This document shows, piece by piece, positions 43,361 through 55,450 of a stretch of 64,000 bases of DNA. Numbering within the stretch: position 1 is the stretch's first letter; every line of letters begins with the position of its first letter. The notes under the pieces are model-generated. The model ran no database searches, was not told where the DNA came from, and saw nothing but the letters and a program-made list of their open reading frames with translations. The translations under genes and the position numbers were made by a program. This DNA comes from Sinohyriopsis cumingii (taxonomy: Eukaryota; Mollusca; Bivalvia; Unionida; Unionidae): the NCBI GenBank assembly GCA_028554795.2, contig CM068824.1, positions 163,860,130-163,924,129 on the forward strand, written 5' to 3'.

Positions 43361-43985
43361 TATTTGATAGTACAGGTGATGTGATGGATAGTATGTTTGC
43401 GCAATTTTATCTTCTTTATTCGCACACTACCGTACCTTCTGACAGTTGGTTCGGGATTTTGGACCCTACACAAGGCGTTTGGGATAGTGTGTATAGTGTA
43501 TTGGATGGCATACGTGATGTGATTACAATATGTTTATGCAATTTGATCTCCTTTTATACAGTATCCCTATATTCTGATTGTCGGTGTGGGATTTTTGGCA
43601 CTACACAAATCATATTTGATTGTGTGTATGGTGTATTGGATAGTATAATTGGTGTGTTGGATAGTATATTTGTGCGATTTCATCTTCTTAATTTACACAA
43701 TACCCGTATCGTCTGATAGTTAGCGTGAGACTTTAGGCAATACACAAAACGTTTGGAATAGAGTGTTTGAGGTACTGGATGGTATAGGTGGTGTAATGGA
43801 TTGTATGTTTGCACGAGTTCATTTTCTTCACTTATATCACACCAGTTAAAGTTGATAGTTGGTACGGGACTTTAGGCACGACACAAGGCATTTTGTATTG
43901 TGTGTATCATGTGTTGGATGGTATAGTTGATGTGGTAGATAGTATGTGATATTTCTTTTCCTTCATTTAAACTCTATGCTAATCC
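43361..43985. repeat. ~150-bp repeat array, right part
   Basis: About four units, each with GATAGTGTGTATGGTGTATT-like sequence, TGTTTGCGCAATTT and CACTACACAAGGCG-like segments. Units differ by many substitutions. Confidence 0.85.
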
Positions 43986-45408
43986 ATTAGTGACTTTGAA
44001 CACATATTAAACGTGTATAAAAAGTATAAAATGTCTTATATCGTATATGCAAGTATAAAGATATAACATCTGTGCTACAAAGTTTACTGGCTTTATTCAA
44101 ACAACAACTGTCACACCCCTATCTCTAATCCTGTCTGCGATAATGACTTCCTCTATTTCACATTTTCTAAAGTTGAAATGTCTACGAGACAATAGTAAGT
44201 TATATGACTTTTGTTTTGAAACTTGCAGAGACTCTCCAATTTACATGTGTCAAGAGAAGAAGAAAAAACTCTATCCTGTCTTTGCCATTTTCCAAAAACA
44301 TGCACACTTGAAGCTGTACCATAAATCTTCACGTAGTTCAGACCCCCAAAGTCACTAGTTTGAAACACCTCCGCGTAATAGTGTATCTCCTCTCTCTCTC
44401 TCTCTCTGTCTATTTGAGTGTGTGTATGTCAAAATGTCTAGGTGAGAAGTATTCGTTGTCCGCTTCTAAACGCGAACCATTGATGTGACAGTTAAGTATT
44501 TAGTGAGACAAGAACAATGGTACAGTACGCATTAGATGATTGCAAATTCACACTCTAGAACTGTCTGCCCTGCAATGGTAAAAGACTAGAGCCTAGGTAT
44601 TATTTTGCCATACTTCCTATGCACAAAACAATGCGTCACTCGTTTTGAGCAATGTCCCTGGCAACGAATATTTTCTTATCGCGTTCGCTTCGAATGTACT
44701 TCAGTGCCTCTTCACACAGTGACAAAATCAGGCGTGTTTGACTGAAGTCGTTTTTCAAGAAAATAAAACTAACGCACAAACATTCGTACCATTAGTGACC
44801 CATGGAAATGTATCAGTTTTATTGTCACAGAATGTTTGGATGTTCTATTTAGTAAGACTTTTACATCGACGTTTTGAACAGAAGGGTTTTAGTCGACCAT
44901 GTCTTCATTTCACTCTTGTGATATTTTACCGAAGAAGTGGATATTTCCTTTTGATGTAATTTTCTAAGCTGAATTGTGTTTTTGAAATTTCTTAAGGAAA
45001 ATATACCATAATAAACGTAAGTGTAGTGATATTTTTAAAAGTAGGAATAACATATTTCTTCTTTCTTTCTCTATTTGTCTCTCTGTCTGCCTCTGTCCGT
45101 CGTGATGTCCATTATCTGTTTCACAATTTTAAAAGTAGGAGTAAAATACTCTCTCCGTCGTAATGTCGATTCCCTGTCTCAAATACTCAAAAACACATCC
45201 ATTAGATTCTAATAAAATAACTTCGATTACAATTATAATGGTATCCGTTCCCGTTTTAACAAAACTCTGCAAAAGACCGCGATCACTTGTCATAAGTTAG
45301 TTACGTTTGTTTTGCAATTTGTTCAAACACTTGTAACTTTAAAAAATGGTAGAACGATTTTCTTCTACAGGTAAATATAAATCTTGAGTTGAATTGTGCA
45401 TGTCAGGT
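43986..45408. other. Intergenic, no gene recognised
   Basis: A (CT)n tract lies at 44,388-44,409 and two copies of a TTTAAAAGTAGGA-type segment near 45,035 and 45,130. The short frame at 44,143-44,358 has no recognisable motif. Confidence 0.5.
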
Positions 45409-45420
45409 CGTTTATTTTGG

Positions 45421-45678
45421 TTGTTGTTGTTGTTGTTGTTCTAGGGTTTAACGCCATTTTTCAGCACAAGATAGGCCATATATGGCGGCCAGTATAACTG
45501 GTGGAGGAAGAACCCTGGAAAACCCAGGAAAGAACCACCGACCCACGAGAAGCTACTGGCAGGCTTTCCCACGTACCCACGCTAGCCGAGCCTTGGACTC
45601 GAACATACGCAGACAGAGGTGAGATGGCAGTGATCCGGAACGGTGAGCGCTTTAGACCACTCGGCCACTCGGGGCCCC
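45421..45678 (-). mobile_element. SINE family A, copy 3 (reverse)
   Basis: Inverse orientation of the copies at 5.55 and 29.0 kb, beginning with the (TTG)n tail complement and ending GGGGCCCC. CGTTTATTTTGG flanks it at 45,409-45,420 and 45,679-45,690, a perfect 12-bp target duplication. Confidence 0.92.
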
Positions 45679-45690
45679 CGTTTATTTTGG

Positions 45691-46292
45691 TACTTTGTGT
45701 GTCAAGGAAAAAATTCTTACAGCACAATTAAAACAGGTCCTCAGCTTTACGGTATACGAATAATTTTAGTATAACTGACACTAATCCGCATTGTAGAGCC
45801 AATACGTGCGCTTATGGGAGAAACAAATGCAGCAATATGTGACCTATTTCTTTTCTCAGTCGAGTTAAGAGTCAATTGCACAAGATTTTGTTTTGGTGCT
45901 GTTTTTTCGTCCATGGTTCTTATGGAAATGCATCATTGGTTGTACCCTATGGCGTGTGCTGCAAAACATGACATCTCTTAAATTTGGGACTGGGTATAAA
46001 GGAAATGTTACCACAGTCAGTCAGAAATAAATATAATACTACTCTTTTCTGAATTGACATATGTAAGCAATTGCTTGATATTTTACCTTTTTAGGCAAAG
46101 CGCTCTACCGTGGATTCATCCAGCTTAATATCTTCCATTATATTTCAAATTTCACACAAAATTTGCCGAATACTGTTTATCATATTTTACAACTCTGTTT
46201 GGTATCATATCGACAATAAAATCGTCTTCGACTCGTATTTCCTGTATCAGGTCTAGCATAATAAACTTTTCACCTCTGAGACAAACTAGATT
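45691..46292. other. Intergenic, no gene recognised
   Basis: AT-rich. TTTTTAGGCAAAGCGC near 46,090 could be a splice acceptor leading into the recombinase relic, but no coding continuity was found. Confidence 0.4.
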
Positions 46293-47265
46293 CTATAAAA
46301 GTGCAACTGATGAAGGCTGGTTTTGGAAGAAAAGCAAGAGCATCAGAGCCGATAAGCCACAATGACGAACAAGCTTTATTTTCAGCCTGTGAAATGGGCT
46401 CCCGCACGCCAGTTGCTTTGCAATTCTCCCTGTTCTACTTTTTTGGAAAAATGTTTGGATTTAGAGGCGAGACGAGCACAGAAAATTAAAGTTTGGAGAT
46501 TTATCAGTTTTCACAGATTCAACCGGTACCAAATATCTTCAATATGATGAGAGGGATAGCAAAACCTTTGACGGTACTGGGAAGGATGACTACAGATTAA
46601 CAATACCTCGCATTTTTCTACTGGAACTACCCTGTTCATTTTTACCTGCAATATTTGAAACGAAGGCCCTTGGAAATGATGGATGCCGACAGCCTCTTTT
46701 ATTTGACACCAAATCCAATGCAGAAACTGACAGAAACTTCCCAGATATGGTAATTATATTTCTAAAGATTCAATTAATGTCCTTATTAAAAATGAAAATA
46801 TAAATGAAGAAAAAATATACGTAATTTTTTACCGACAATGAAAGGAATAAATGAAAATAAAATTATATTAAAGTAAACAAAAAATTTGGGAACAATCGAG
46901 AATAAATTGTGTACTCTGCAAAACCAAACAATTTTCACAATGAAATGCATCAACCAACCTTGCGAAATATAAGAAAACATATTTTTTAATGAACGTGTGC
47001 ATTTAACAAATATATAAACATATATTTTACTGGACAAAATATTAAAAATTGCAGGTATTATCCGAGACCAATGGGGGTTAATCAACTGGGAACTCTGATG
47101 AAACGAGCCGCAGAATGGGCGGTAATCCAGGGGGAAAATTGCCAACCATTCAGTAAGGAAAACTACTGCAACAAAACTGTCGAAAGCTGGTGTGCCTCCA
47201 ACAAAGATCATGCAAATGACTAGGCATAAAAATATGTCACCTATAACTGATAATAATAATGAGAA
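46293..47265 (+). pseudogene. Crypton-like tyrosine recombinase (DUF3504-type) remnant
   Basis: The frame at 46,301 encodes ALFSACEMGSRTPVALQFSL, FYFFGKMFGFRG, then in another phase DEHRKLKFGDLSVFTDSTG. A segment near 47,144-47,215 has NHSVRKTTATKLSKAGVPP and KIMQMTRH. The Arg in the Gly-x-Arg-Gly context, the His-x-x-Arg of NHSVRK and the later His match catalytic residues of tyrosine recombinases. This form is shared by Cryptons and by animal ZMYM/QRICH1-type proteins derived from them. GTAATT near 46,750 and TTGCAG near 47,055 could bound an intron, but the phases do not fit cleanly. Confidence 0.58.
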
Positions 47266-48080
47266 TAAATCTACTTGCCTTCTTGTATCTTTAATCTCCT
47301 CAAAATGTACTTTGTGGGCTCTTTCTGCTAAGAATTAAGTTGTTTTCCAAATAATGATCCATATCGCGGAAATGTACTGTAATTGTGTAGGCCTATAATC
47401 AAGACTACATTTCTTAAATCAAAATCACGTTACAAAGTAGACTGTACTGCACTCCAAAACTACAAAAAAGTGTTGTTCTCTAAAAAAAACAATGCTGAGT
47501 CCAGCATCTTCTTGAGAATTTAGATTTAAAAACATTCATATTTTTCCAGCTTACGATTCTAAATTATCTATGGCAGAAAAGAAACTGTTGTGCAGCTTGT
47601 TGTCAACGCCAGTTCCTCAAGTCACATGTACCAGTACATCGTGCGGAAAACACACAAAAGGAGATAATCAGAATTTAGCTGGATTGACAGAACAACTCAA
47701 TTCCTCCATTCCTGACCAACTTTGAACTTTGTTCAATGTCGCAGTCATTCATAATATGACTTTAAATTTTAATTTTAGATAGAGCAAAATGGGATGAAGT
47801 TAAAAGGTCGGTGGGCGGAGCTATGTGCGCATGAATACTGTTATTGTGTATTGAAGAATCTACGGTTGTGAATTTATTTTGGAAAAGCAAAAATATACAC
47901 TGTTTCTTGCAATGTATTTTATTATTAAACCTTCTGTAGTTAAACAAATATGAACATATAATAAAAAGGTTATTGCATTTGTATTGGAAAATATAAACTC
48001 GTTTTGTCGGATGGATATACTGCACTCATGGATATACTTCACTTCCAAGGTCGTGCAGTATTTCCATTCGAAAAACTCGT
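47266..48080. other. Spacer between recombinase relic and polymerase relic
   Basis: No gene was recognised with confidence. 47,550-47,740 may hold one more degraded piece of the recombinase gene. The minus-strand frames at 47,762-48,084 are AT-rich and probably spurious. Confidence 0.35.
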
Positions 48081-48089
48081 TCATATTTT

Positions 48090-49950
48090 CCCATACAAAT
48101 GCAGTAACCTATAATTGTTATTAGAGTTGATATAATCTTTTGTCCAACACGATTAACATTTCTTAGTACCAGACCATGAGCAAGTGCCTGTTTCAGATTT
48201 TTACAATGTAAAATATATATACGTTTGTCTAGAAGATTCGGTACTAGTTTTTGAACAATTGATTTACCTCTAGTGCTAGAACTAGATGAGTAATTACGTT
48301 GCTCTGATAACAAACTGTAATCGGTCAGCATTGTCTCACAATGAATAATCGATATGTGTGTCATGTAGTTTTGCAGGTTAGTCGAGATCAACTTCAACAA
48401 AAATAACCAATATTATCAAGTGCAGTTTTATCCGTTTCTTTGAAAATTTGCTCTGGACTTATCCAATGAAATCCACCTTACAGCATCGGCTCAGACATTG
48501 CAAAGCCATAGAGGTTATGGTTGTCCAAATAAACTATGATAAACGACGGCAATGTCTTATCATAGTTGCTTATGTACTTGTTGTTGGCACTCGCATATTG
48601 TTTTGTTATGACGCTTATTCCTCCTCTGATTCCACGTTCTATAAAGCAAAACATGTAAGGGTCTGCTATCAACTCTAATTTTATTTTACTGTGCTTGAGT
48701 AATGCGTCCCAACTTAATCCTGGTGCTGAGTAATGCCATGCTGGGTCACGTCCGTAGTTATCAGCGCTGACATCTCTGAAATATTCAAATGGATCCGCAA
48801 GCAACAACACATCTGTGATCAGATACAGGTCGTGATAATCTCCAAATGTTTTACAGTCGAGATCATTCCAAATTAGCTGAGCGTAAGCATAGTCGTCATC
48901 GCTGACACTTTTAAGATTAGTCGAGAATAAAAACTTTCTCAGGTAAACTTGTTTCATTAAATCTATCCAAGTCGTCAAGATATTCAGATGGAAAGATACC
49001 TTTTCTTGAAAGTAAATTTGCTTTGTCACTGAAATGATCAGTCAAATTATCAAATTTTCCACATCCTTTCACGAGTTTGTCTAACGATGCCGCCATAAAC
49101 TGAAGACTAATCAATAAATCTCAAATTGCCGAGTGTCACAGACATGCATTTTTTCCGTGTTATTTGGGATGAATTTTATTGTATCGCTGTTATTGATTTT
49201 AGACGGTTAATTCTATCTTTGTTGCCGAATGCTTCTTCGATAATATGAGAGTCATAATCACGTAAATTATGCGCGAGAACAGGAACGAAATCTGGTAGGG
49301 TATATTTAAGACTGCATTTGTCATGAGCTGGACCGCAATACTTACCCTAATATGACAGTGATCTTTTATTCGATCTTGAGTCGTAAACGCCTGCTCGCAA
49401 ATATGACATTTTTGCCGAAGCAAATTATGTTTCTTGTTTTATTGTATGCTGTTTCATTGTCTTTATCCTGCCGAGCAACGTCATACGACATCAACCTTGC
49501 TAATGAGATTTTCAACAACCACATAGCAGGATATTCTCCTCGATAAAGTTTAACAGGTTTTGATAAACGTTTATCAACAGCACATACAATGTTGTATGCG
49601 GCCCCACAATGAACATGTTCTTGTACTTTTGTTTTTGAGGATTTTCAGGGTTATTTTCTGCTCCTTGCACAGGAAGTAGAATGAAATCTAAATCATAGTA
49701 TATTATAAACAGCGATTTCGTCTTGTGTTTGTAATTCGTAAACTGCAATTATGTTCTCATCTTTACCTGGCATAGATATTGGTTGTACGTTAGAACAATA
49801 ATCTAGGTAACGATCTAATTCCAGCTGTGACTTACATCTGTGGAGACAGTTGAAACATAAATGTTTTTTTTCGTTGTACTTGTTGTATTGTAGGCGCATA
49901 TATCGATTAAAACTTTTGATCCACACATAATGCCCCTGATACAACAACAG
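48090..49950 (-). pseudogene. Polinton/adintovirus-like DNA polymerase B, N-terminal and motif-A part
   Basis: Minus-strand pieces in order. 49,947-49,693 has HYVWIKSFNRYMRLQYNKY and a Cys cluster (CFNCLHRCKS). 49,423-49,360 has CHICEQAFTTQDRIKDHCH, an endonuclease VII/HNH-like treble-clef motif found fused to these polymerases. 49,029-48,478 is an uninterrupted 183-codon frame with DYHDLYLITDVLLLAD, ERGIRGGISVI and motif A (VYLDNHNLYGFAMS). 48,240-48,110 has KLVPNLLDKRIYILH. Motifs B and C are absent here and lie on the opposite strand at 53.1-53.6 kb. This lineage differs from the polymerase of Polinton-1. Confidence 0.85.
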
Positions 49951-50927
49951 ATTTATTAATTTTTTTTATTAGCTAGATCAGATATTTTCCACGGATACAT
50001 CGTTAGAGATCTATTATCTTCCACCCCTTACACGTTAATACTACCAGGTAACACGCTGATATTCTGCGTTTTGGAACGGATATATTTGCGCACTAAAGAC
50101 TGGGAATTGTATTCCTCTAATACTTAACGCGCCGACGTGTTAGATGTAATTGCGAACTCGATCGACGTGATCAGAAGCTGGAAACAACGCTGATAATAAC
50201 ACCCATTGAAAACATTTGTTTTCGTTGTTCTTGACAGTGATACAACATTTTTAAATTTTAAGTTTAGTTGGCAGATCGATATATGAGCTACTTCGCAATG
50301 GATTATATTTCAAAGTATGAAATCAAATTTATGTTATTTTATCGAATCTCCAACCCGATGAGGATTATTTCTGTATCTCTTTAAAAATATCATATGACAG
50401 TGACATTAAATTTGTTCCAATCAAAACTCGGCGGGATAGTGAAGTAATGTAAGGATCAGCAAGTTCTTCGAATTCCGTTGAGATGATTGCATCTGATCAG
50501 ATTGCCGATCCGATGATATACTCATCTTTGAAAAACGAACATGAAACTGAACAATAATCTTCAGATCTTTGTGCGTTGCAAGCTCAGAATTTATTGTTGG
50601 TTGAATTAAATGAAACAGACTTGTAGAAGAAAAAATTGTTAGTAAAAATTTATTATCAAATCTCCAACTTTTATCGAATCCAACAAACGCTGTTGCAATT
50701 ATTTTAGGCCAATATTTTGTCACGAACAAACTTCGTTTTGCTATATCCGCATGTTTCAACATCACATAACATTGTGTTTTATATTTCTCTAATAGTATGA
50801 TACCAAATTTCTAATTAGAGATTTGAAAAACGCATAGTATATATCGGCAAATTTATACTAGTGATCTATCAAAATCAATAGTCTTGCAAGGTGCCATGAA
50901 ACATTCTGGTGTAACCCAGTATATGAC
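49951..50927. other. Unassigned segment within the second polymerase-bearing relic
   Basis: The minus-strand frame at 50,765-50,421 (114 codons; KIIATAFVGFDKSWRFDNKF) looks protein-like but is not recognised. The rest is AT-rich. Confidence 0.35.
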
Positions 50928-51659
50928 TTGTTCGCGGGCAATGAACGTGTAGTTATTATTAATCTTAAAACTAAAGCTTCGTTCGGGATTATAACACTAG
51001 CAGATAATAAGATTAAAGTCAAGTCCAGCGATGATGCAAAGTTTTTTTTACCTGCATTTATCTGGACACTGTTCAATAATGATATTCCAGCTGGAATGCA
51101 AGTTTATCATATCAATAATCAAGTCACAGACAATAACATTGCAAATTAGCCTTTGAGAGAGGAGTTTAAACAACACCCGATCTACGATTTATATGAGGCT
51201 AACAGAGGAGGTGTTATCACAAACATCCGAACAAGAGAGAATATTGGTGGTATTGATAAAGATGGTTATTTTAGGGTAATGGTACGAGGCACTAATACTA
51301 ATCACATTTTATATGAAGTTTTTCATGGTTTGATTCCTGGTGGCTTAGTTATCAATCATAAAAACGGAAGTAAAAGCGATAATCGTCTCGAAAATCTTGA
51401 TCTTGTGTCACACAGGAAAATACAAGGCGCGGCAGAGGAGGTGGTGTTAAAATTTTTTTAAAATCCCGCTGGATCTGTTAAAGGAACAAACACTGCAACA
51501 GGAGAAGAAACATTATTTCATTCAGTCTTATTAGCGGGAAAGCATTTCAAAATCAACACAGCATCAATCAAATATATCACTGATGGTATTAACAAATACG
51601 CCTTCTCAACAACAACGTTTGATAGAATATTCTTTCGTTACGAATCATTTGTTGTTTAG
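50928..51659 (+). pseudogene. Tandem HNH homing-endonuclease-like gene with NUMOD-like C terminus, two stops
   Basis: One continuous + strand phase with stops at 51,147-51,149 and 51,459-51,461. The first part ends IPAGMQVYHINNQVTDNN. The second part repeats the layout as VFHGLIPGGLVINHKNGSKS followed by DNRLENLDLVS, the HNH-type His-x-Asn-Gly...Asp-Asn...Asn-Leu pattern of phage and large-virus endonucleases. The last part (TLFHSVLLAGKHFKINTASI) resembles the NUMOD DNA-binding repeat that accompanies such nucleases. It lies inside the rearranged polymerase relic, so it was probably element-borne cargo. No host intron structure is seen. Confidence 0.68.
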
Positions 51660-52640
51660 TATAGCAGCAACATCGTTGTTAGTCAAGCAGCAGTTAACAT
51701 ATTTTTAAGAGTTTCTCTGTCGTATTCCATCCAAATCTTTCATATTACAGCACGTGATGTTGTTTAGTATTGCTGAGCAAGATAAGATTTTTTCCTCATT
51801 CTACTTCGAAGTGGGCCATCGGATTAACATCACCGTGAAGCATGTTTTTATTTTATTTTATATAGCCTCTTCAAGCTGATACGTGTTTACAGCATTAGTT
51901 CGAGTAACAAACCGTTCCATGTTATTCAAGTATTTAACATAAATATTGTTGATCACAGATCAATCTTTAGAATATTTTTTAGATTTTCTCGGGGCAAGCA
52001 GCAGTGAGCTCATTTCATGACAGTTTCCCTGTTATATCTGACAAGTACTGTTTTTATTATTATTATCTTTCTCGAGTTCTGATACCTCGAAATCTGTTAA
52101 CACCACATCAAAAGCTTATAAGGATCATATCCAACGATAAGATTTACGTACTTGACATCTGTTTTATCACTGCTCATAAAGACTTTAACCGAGTCAAACA
52201 AGAGCTTTATATTCAATATTTTATCTCTGACAATACTCCTTATTTAATCTGGCATTTTATTACTAGAAAAAAGTTTATTGTATGATGTCGCTGGTAAAAA
52301 ATTATATGTTTCAACGATTGTCTGATCTTCTAGCTGATCTATATAAAACTGAAGATTGTAATAGACTGACAACATCGCATCAGCATGTACAGCATCACAA
52401 TACTACTTGCAGTGAAAGTTTGATCTAGAAACATACCTGTTTCCTGTACATGATGATCAACTTGCCGATGAACAAGGTATTATACCTCAGCACAAAAAAT
52501 TTATGTTGCACTGCAATTAAGATATAATTTCAAATATCATCTTGCCAAAAAGATTTTAAAAAATTGATTTTACCGTCACAGAGCATCTGACACTTTGGAG
52601 GTACTTAAGCCACTTATGCGTATTGGACAACTAGAAGTTT
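51660..52640. other. Unassigned segment within the second relic
   Basis: The + strand frame at 52,004-52,285 (KLIRIISNDKIYVLDICFIT) looks coding but has no recognised family. An adjacent frame continues to about 52,500. These may be element genes. Confidence 0.35.
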
Positions 52641-52649
52641 ATGGTCATC

Positions 52650-52830
52650 AAAAAATATAAAATAGTTTGTCGTGGGCGTGATCTCGGCAACAAATATTAT
52701 GACGCATCGTAATTGCATCAATGGTGTTCTAAGGTTCTTGTTCCGGTAACGGATTATCGTTTTCGTCGAGTTGTTGGTCAAATGGATTCCATGGTCCGGT
52801 ATATTTATGTCCTGGTGATGTCCAACTCCC
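52650..52830 (-). pseudogene. Phospholipase A2-like domain fragment
   Basis: The minus-strand phase reads KYTGPWNPFDQQLDENDNP and, after a stop, TIDAITMRHNICCRDH. A Gly-Pro-x-Asn loop followed by Asp...Ala...x-His-(Asp)-x-x-Cys/Tyr is the layout of the calcium loop and His-Asp catalytic helix of the phospholipase A2-like domain seen in parvovirus capsids and in Polinton/adintovirus-like elements. Here the residue after His is Asn where Asp is usual, and one stop is present. It lies within the same 5-kb block as the inverted polymerase part. Confidence 0.5.
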
Positions 52831-53089
52831 TTAGGTTTTGGTAATTTGACAATAATTTTACATACCCAATCCTGATCCGATGAAAGGTCTGTGATTACAA
52901 TGCTGACAATAAGCAACTATTTTATCTTGCTCAGAGCACATATCTTTGTTCACATCTTCGTAATTACATTTCAGTTATTTTCTATTCTCTTACTAAAATA
53001 TCTTTATCGTCGGACGTTATTGGTACAATCTGCATTGCACAACCACCAGTGAGTGTACACCGGATTTATCTAGTTTAAGAAACATACAC

Positions 53090-53700
53090 TTTCGCCTGAC
53101 ACAAACATAACATATACGAAGAGCAGCTGCAAAAAAAGAATTAGAGAAAAACTTATTCAAGCTCGTGAACAATAGTGTCTTCAGAAAGACTATGGAGAAT
53201 ATTAGCATGAGGGTCAATAAAGAAATTGTGAATCACGATGAACGTCGTAATAAACTTGTAGCCTCTGATTATTTTGTCAGCATGACAATTTTTTATGAAT
53301 ATCTTGTCCCAATACATAAGAGAAAGACAAAATTAAAGTTGAATAAACCAGTTTATGTTGGCATGGCAGTATTTGAGATATTGAAATGGTTGATGTAAAA
53401 GTTTCATTAAAATTTTGTTAAGGTAGAGTGGCCTGATGCAGAGTTGCTATTTACAGATATTGAATCGTTGATATACAATATAGAATCTGATGATATTTAC
53501 AAAGAATTTTATGAATACCGGAATCTGTTTGATCTTTCTGATAATCCAACAAATAGCAGATATCACTGCGATGACAATAAAAGAGTAATAGGAAAGTTTA
53601 AAGGTGAAGTTTCTATGAAAATTTAACGGAATTTATTGGAATACGTAGTAAAATGTATTGCTTACAATTATCTGATAATAAGGTTAAGAAACGAGCCAAG
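53090..53700 (+). pseudogene. Polinton/adintovirus-like DNA polymerase B, motif B and C part
   Basis: The + strand frame begins TKRAAAKKELEKNLFKLVNN and includes motif B (NNSVFRKTMEN, 53,165-53,197) and KLKLNKPVYVGMAVFE. After a break at 53,396 the frame from 53,438 has motif C as LFTDIESLIY (the second acidic residue is Glu) and NKRVIGKFKGE before a stop at 53,624. The piece starts, in protein terms, about where the minus-strand part at 48.1 kb ends, so the two are halves of one gene. Confidence 0.85.
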
Positions 53701-55195
53701 GAATAAAAAGAAATGTGATCGGTAAAGTCATCGGATTTGACAAGTATAAGTCGGCGTTTGACGGTTTTAGTGGTCATGTTGAACTGATGGCAATAAAATC
53801 AAATTGTCACAAAACTGAGACGGATGTTAAAATAAAATCTGAAATTTGCAACTCTGATGATAAGAGTTCTGTTCTGATGGTATCAACACATTTGCGTTGG
53901 GATATAAACTGTCTGATAGTGTTGATTTTAGCAAGGTGGACTTTTTTTAGATTGGTTATTATTTTAAATCGCCATCGATTTCATTTAAAAAAAAAGGATA
54001 TTACAAATTTTGTGTGAAATATAAATCACAGTACCATCTTGAATGACGCTGGATTTCTCTTATCTCAAGTGACTTATATTTTCCATTGTGCATACAACCC
54101 CCCCCCCCCTTTTGATGAATCGCTAAGTGCGAAACTAAATTGTAGAGGTTCAGAGGGCTGTCCAGGCTGATTTTCAACTTTGCAAGAGTTTGATCGCTAA
54201 GCGATCGTTTGTAATAAAATACATCCCCTAAGTGAACCCCGGGCGCTTTGAGGTTCGGAGATGCCAGGTGAGTTTCACCTGGAATTAGTTTTTTATTGGC
54301 AATTTTACAATTACCAGTTTAAGTATATCTCGTCGCTTTCAATGCTCGCAGGCGCTCCCCCAATTATAATAGCTTCTGTCGCGGAACGCAAGACAATATG
54401 TCTATCGAGTTTTTCTGGAGTGAACCCATGAAGTAGTTTCCATTTGTCGATTCCAACGTTCGTCCGTATGTCTTAACCACGTGGCTACCGAGCTCTTACA
54501 GATATACAGATGACATTTAGATATATAACTATATGAAACAGACACTGATCTCTTTAGAGCGTATGTTGTGATATATGTAATTATTTGACCCGCAATTCAC
54601 AGCGAGTTATTAACAGCGGACTGAAATTTTGTGTGAATGTTAGGTATGGTAATTTTGTGTGAAATATCCGATATAAAAATTGCTAGCAATTTTACAGCAA
54701 AATATTGTCTGAAATATATGAGTACTTATATAGGGGGTGTTTCTGGATCAAACCCAATTTTGCTTGACGACGGCGACAATTCAATAACATGTCCTCGACG
54801 AGTAAACGATTAAAAAATAGACAATGTTGCCTCAACAAAATTGTTTTCGTAGTTGTTTAGATGAACTTGAGGGGGCCATGGAGGGCGGTAAAAATGATGT
54901 CGTCCAATACAAAATAGGGTTTTGGGCCAGAACACCCCTTATAAAAGACTACTCATCTTTGTTGATATATGGTAGTTATTATATCGATCCATAAGGTAGG
55001 CAACACATATACCATTTTCTTGCTTTATTTCAAGTCCGAAATAGTACAGGAGATGATGGGCAAAATCATTTAGGTGTGTTTAAGTGTCATTTGAATTACT
55101 ACACACTGCAGCACAAAATATGACTATATCATTTTAGTTTACATTGACTTACGTGAACAAACAGTATTTTACGAGAGTTGCTTGTTTGCTATCAA
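53701..55195. other. Tail of the second relic and unassigned DNA
   Basis: A frame at 53,715-54,017 starts MIGKVIGFDKYKSAFDGFSG and may be a last piece of the element. A C homopolymer lies at 54,099-54,109. GATCGCTAAGCGATCG at 54,191-54,206 is a perfect palindrome. No gene was recognised after 54.0 kb. Confidence 0.4.
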
Positions 55196-55204
55196 TTGTC
55201 TTGC

Positions 55205-55450
55205 CGCAACAAAATCATAAACTTCTTATTTTAGCAACAAAATCATAAACTTCTTATTTCAGCAACTAAATCATGAACTTTTCATTTTAGCAACTAAATC
55301 ATGAACTTATATTAGCAACTAAATCGTGAACTTCTTATTTAGTAACTAAATCATGAACGTTTTATATTAGCAACTAAATCATGAACGTTTTATATTAGCA
55401 ACTAAATCATGAACTTCTTATTTTAACAACTAAATCATGAACATTTTGTA
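55205..55450. repeat. About 31-bp minisatellite
   Basis: About eight imperfect units of AGCAACTAAATCATGAACTT plus TATTTT. The first units have CAAAATCATAAAC in place of CTAAATCATGAAC. Confidence 0.88.
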
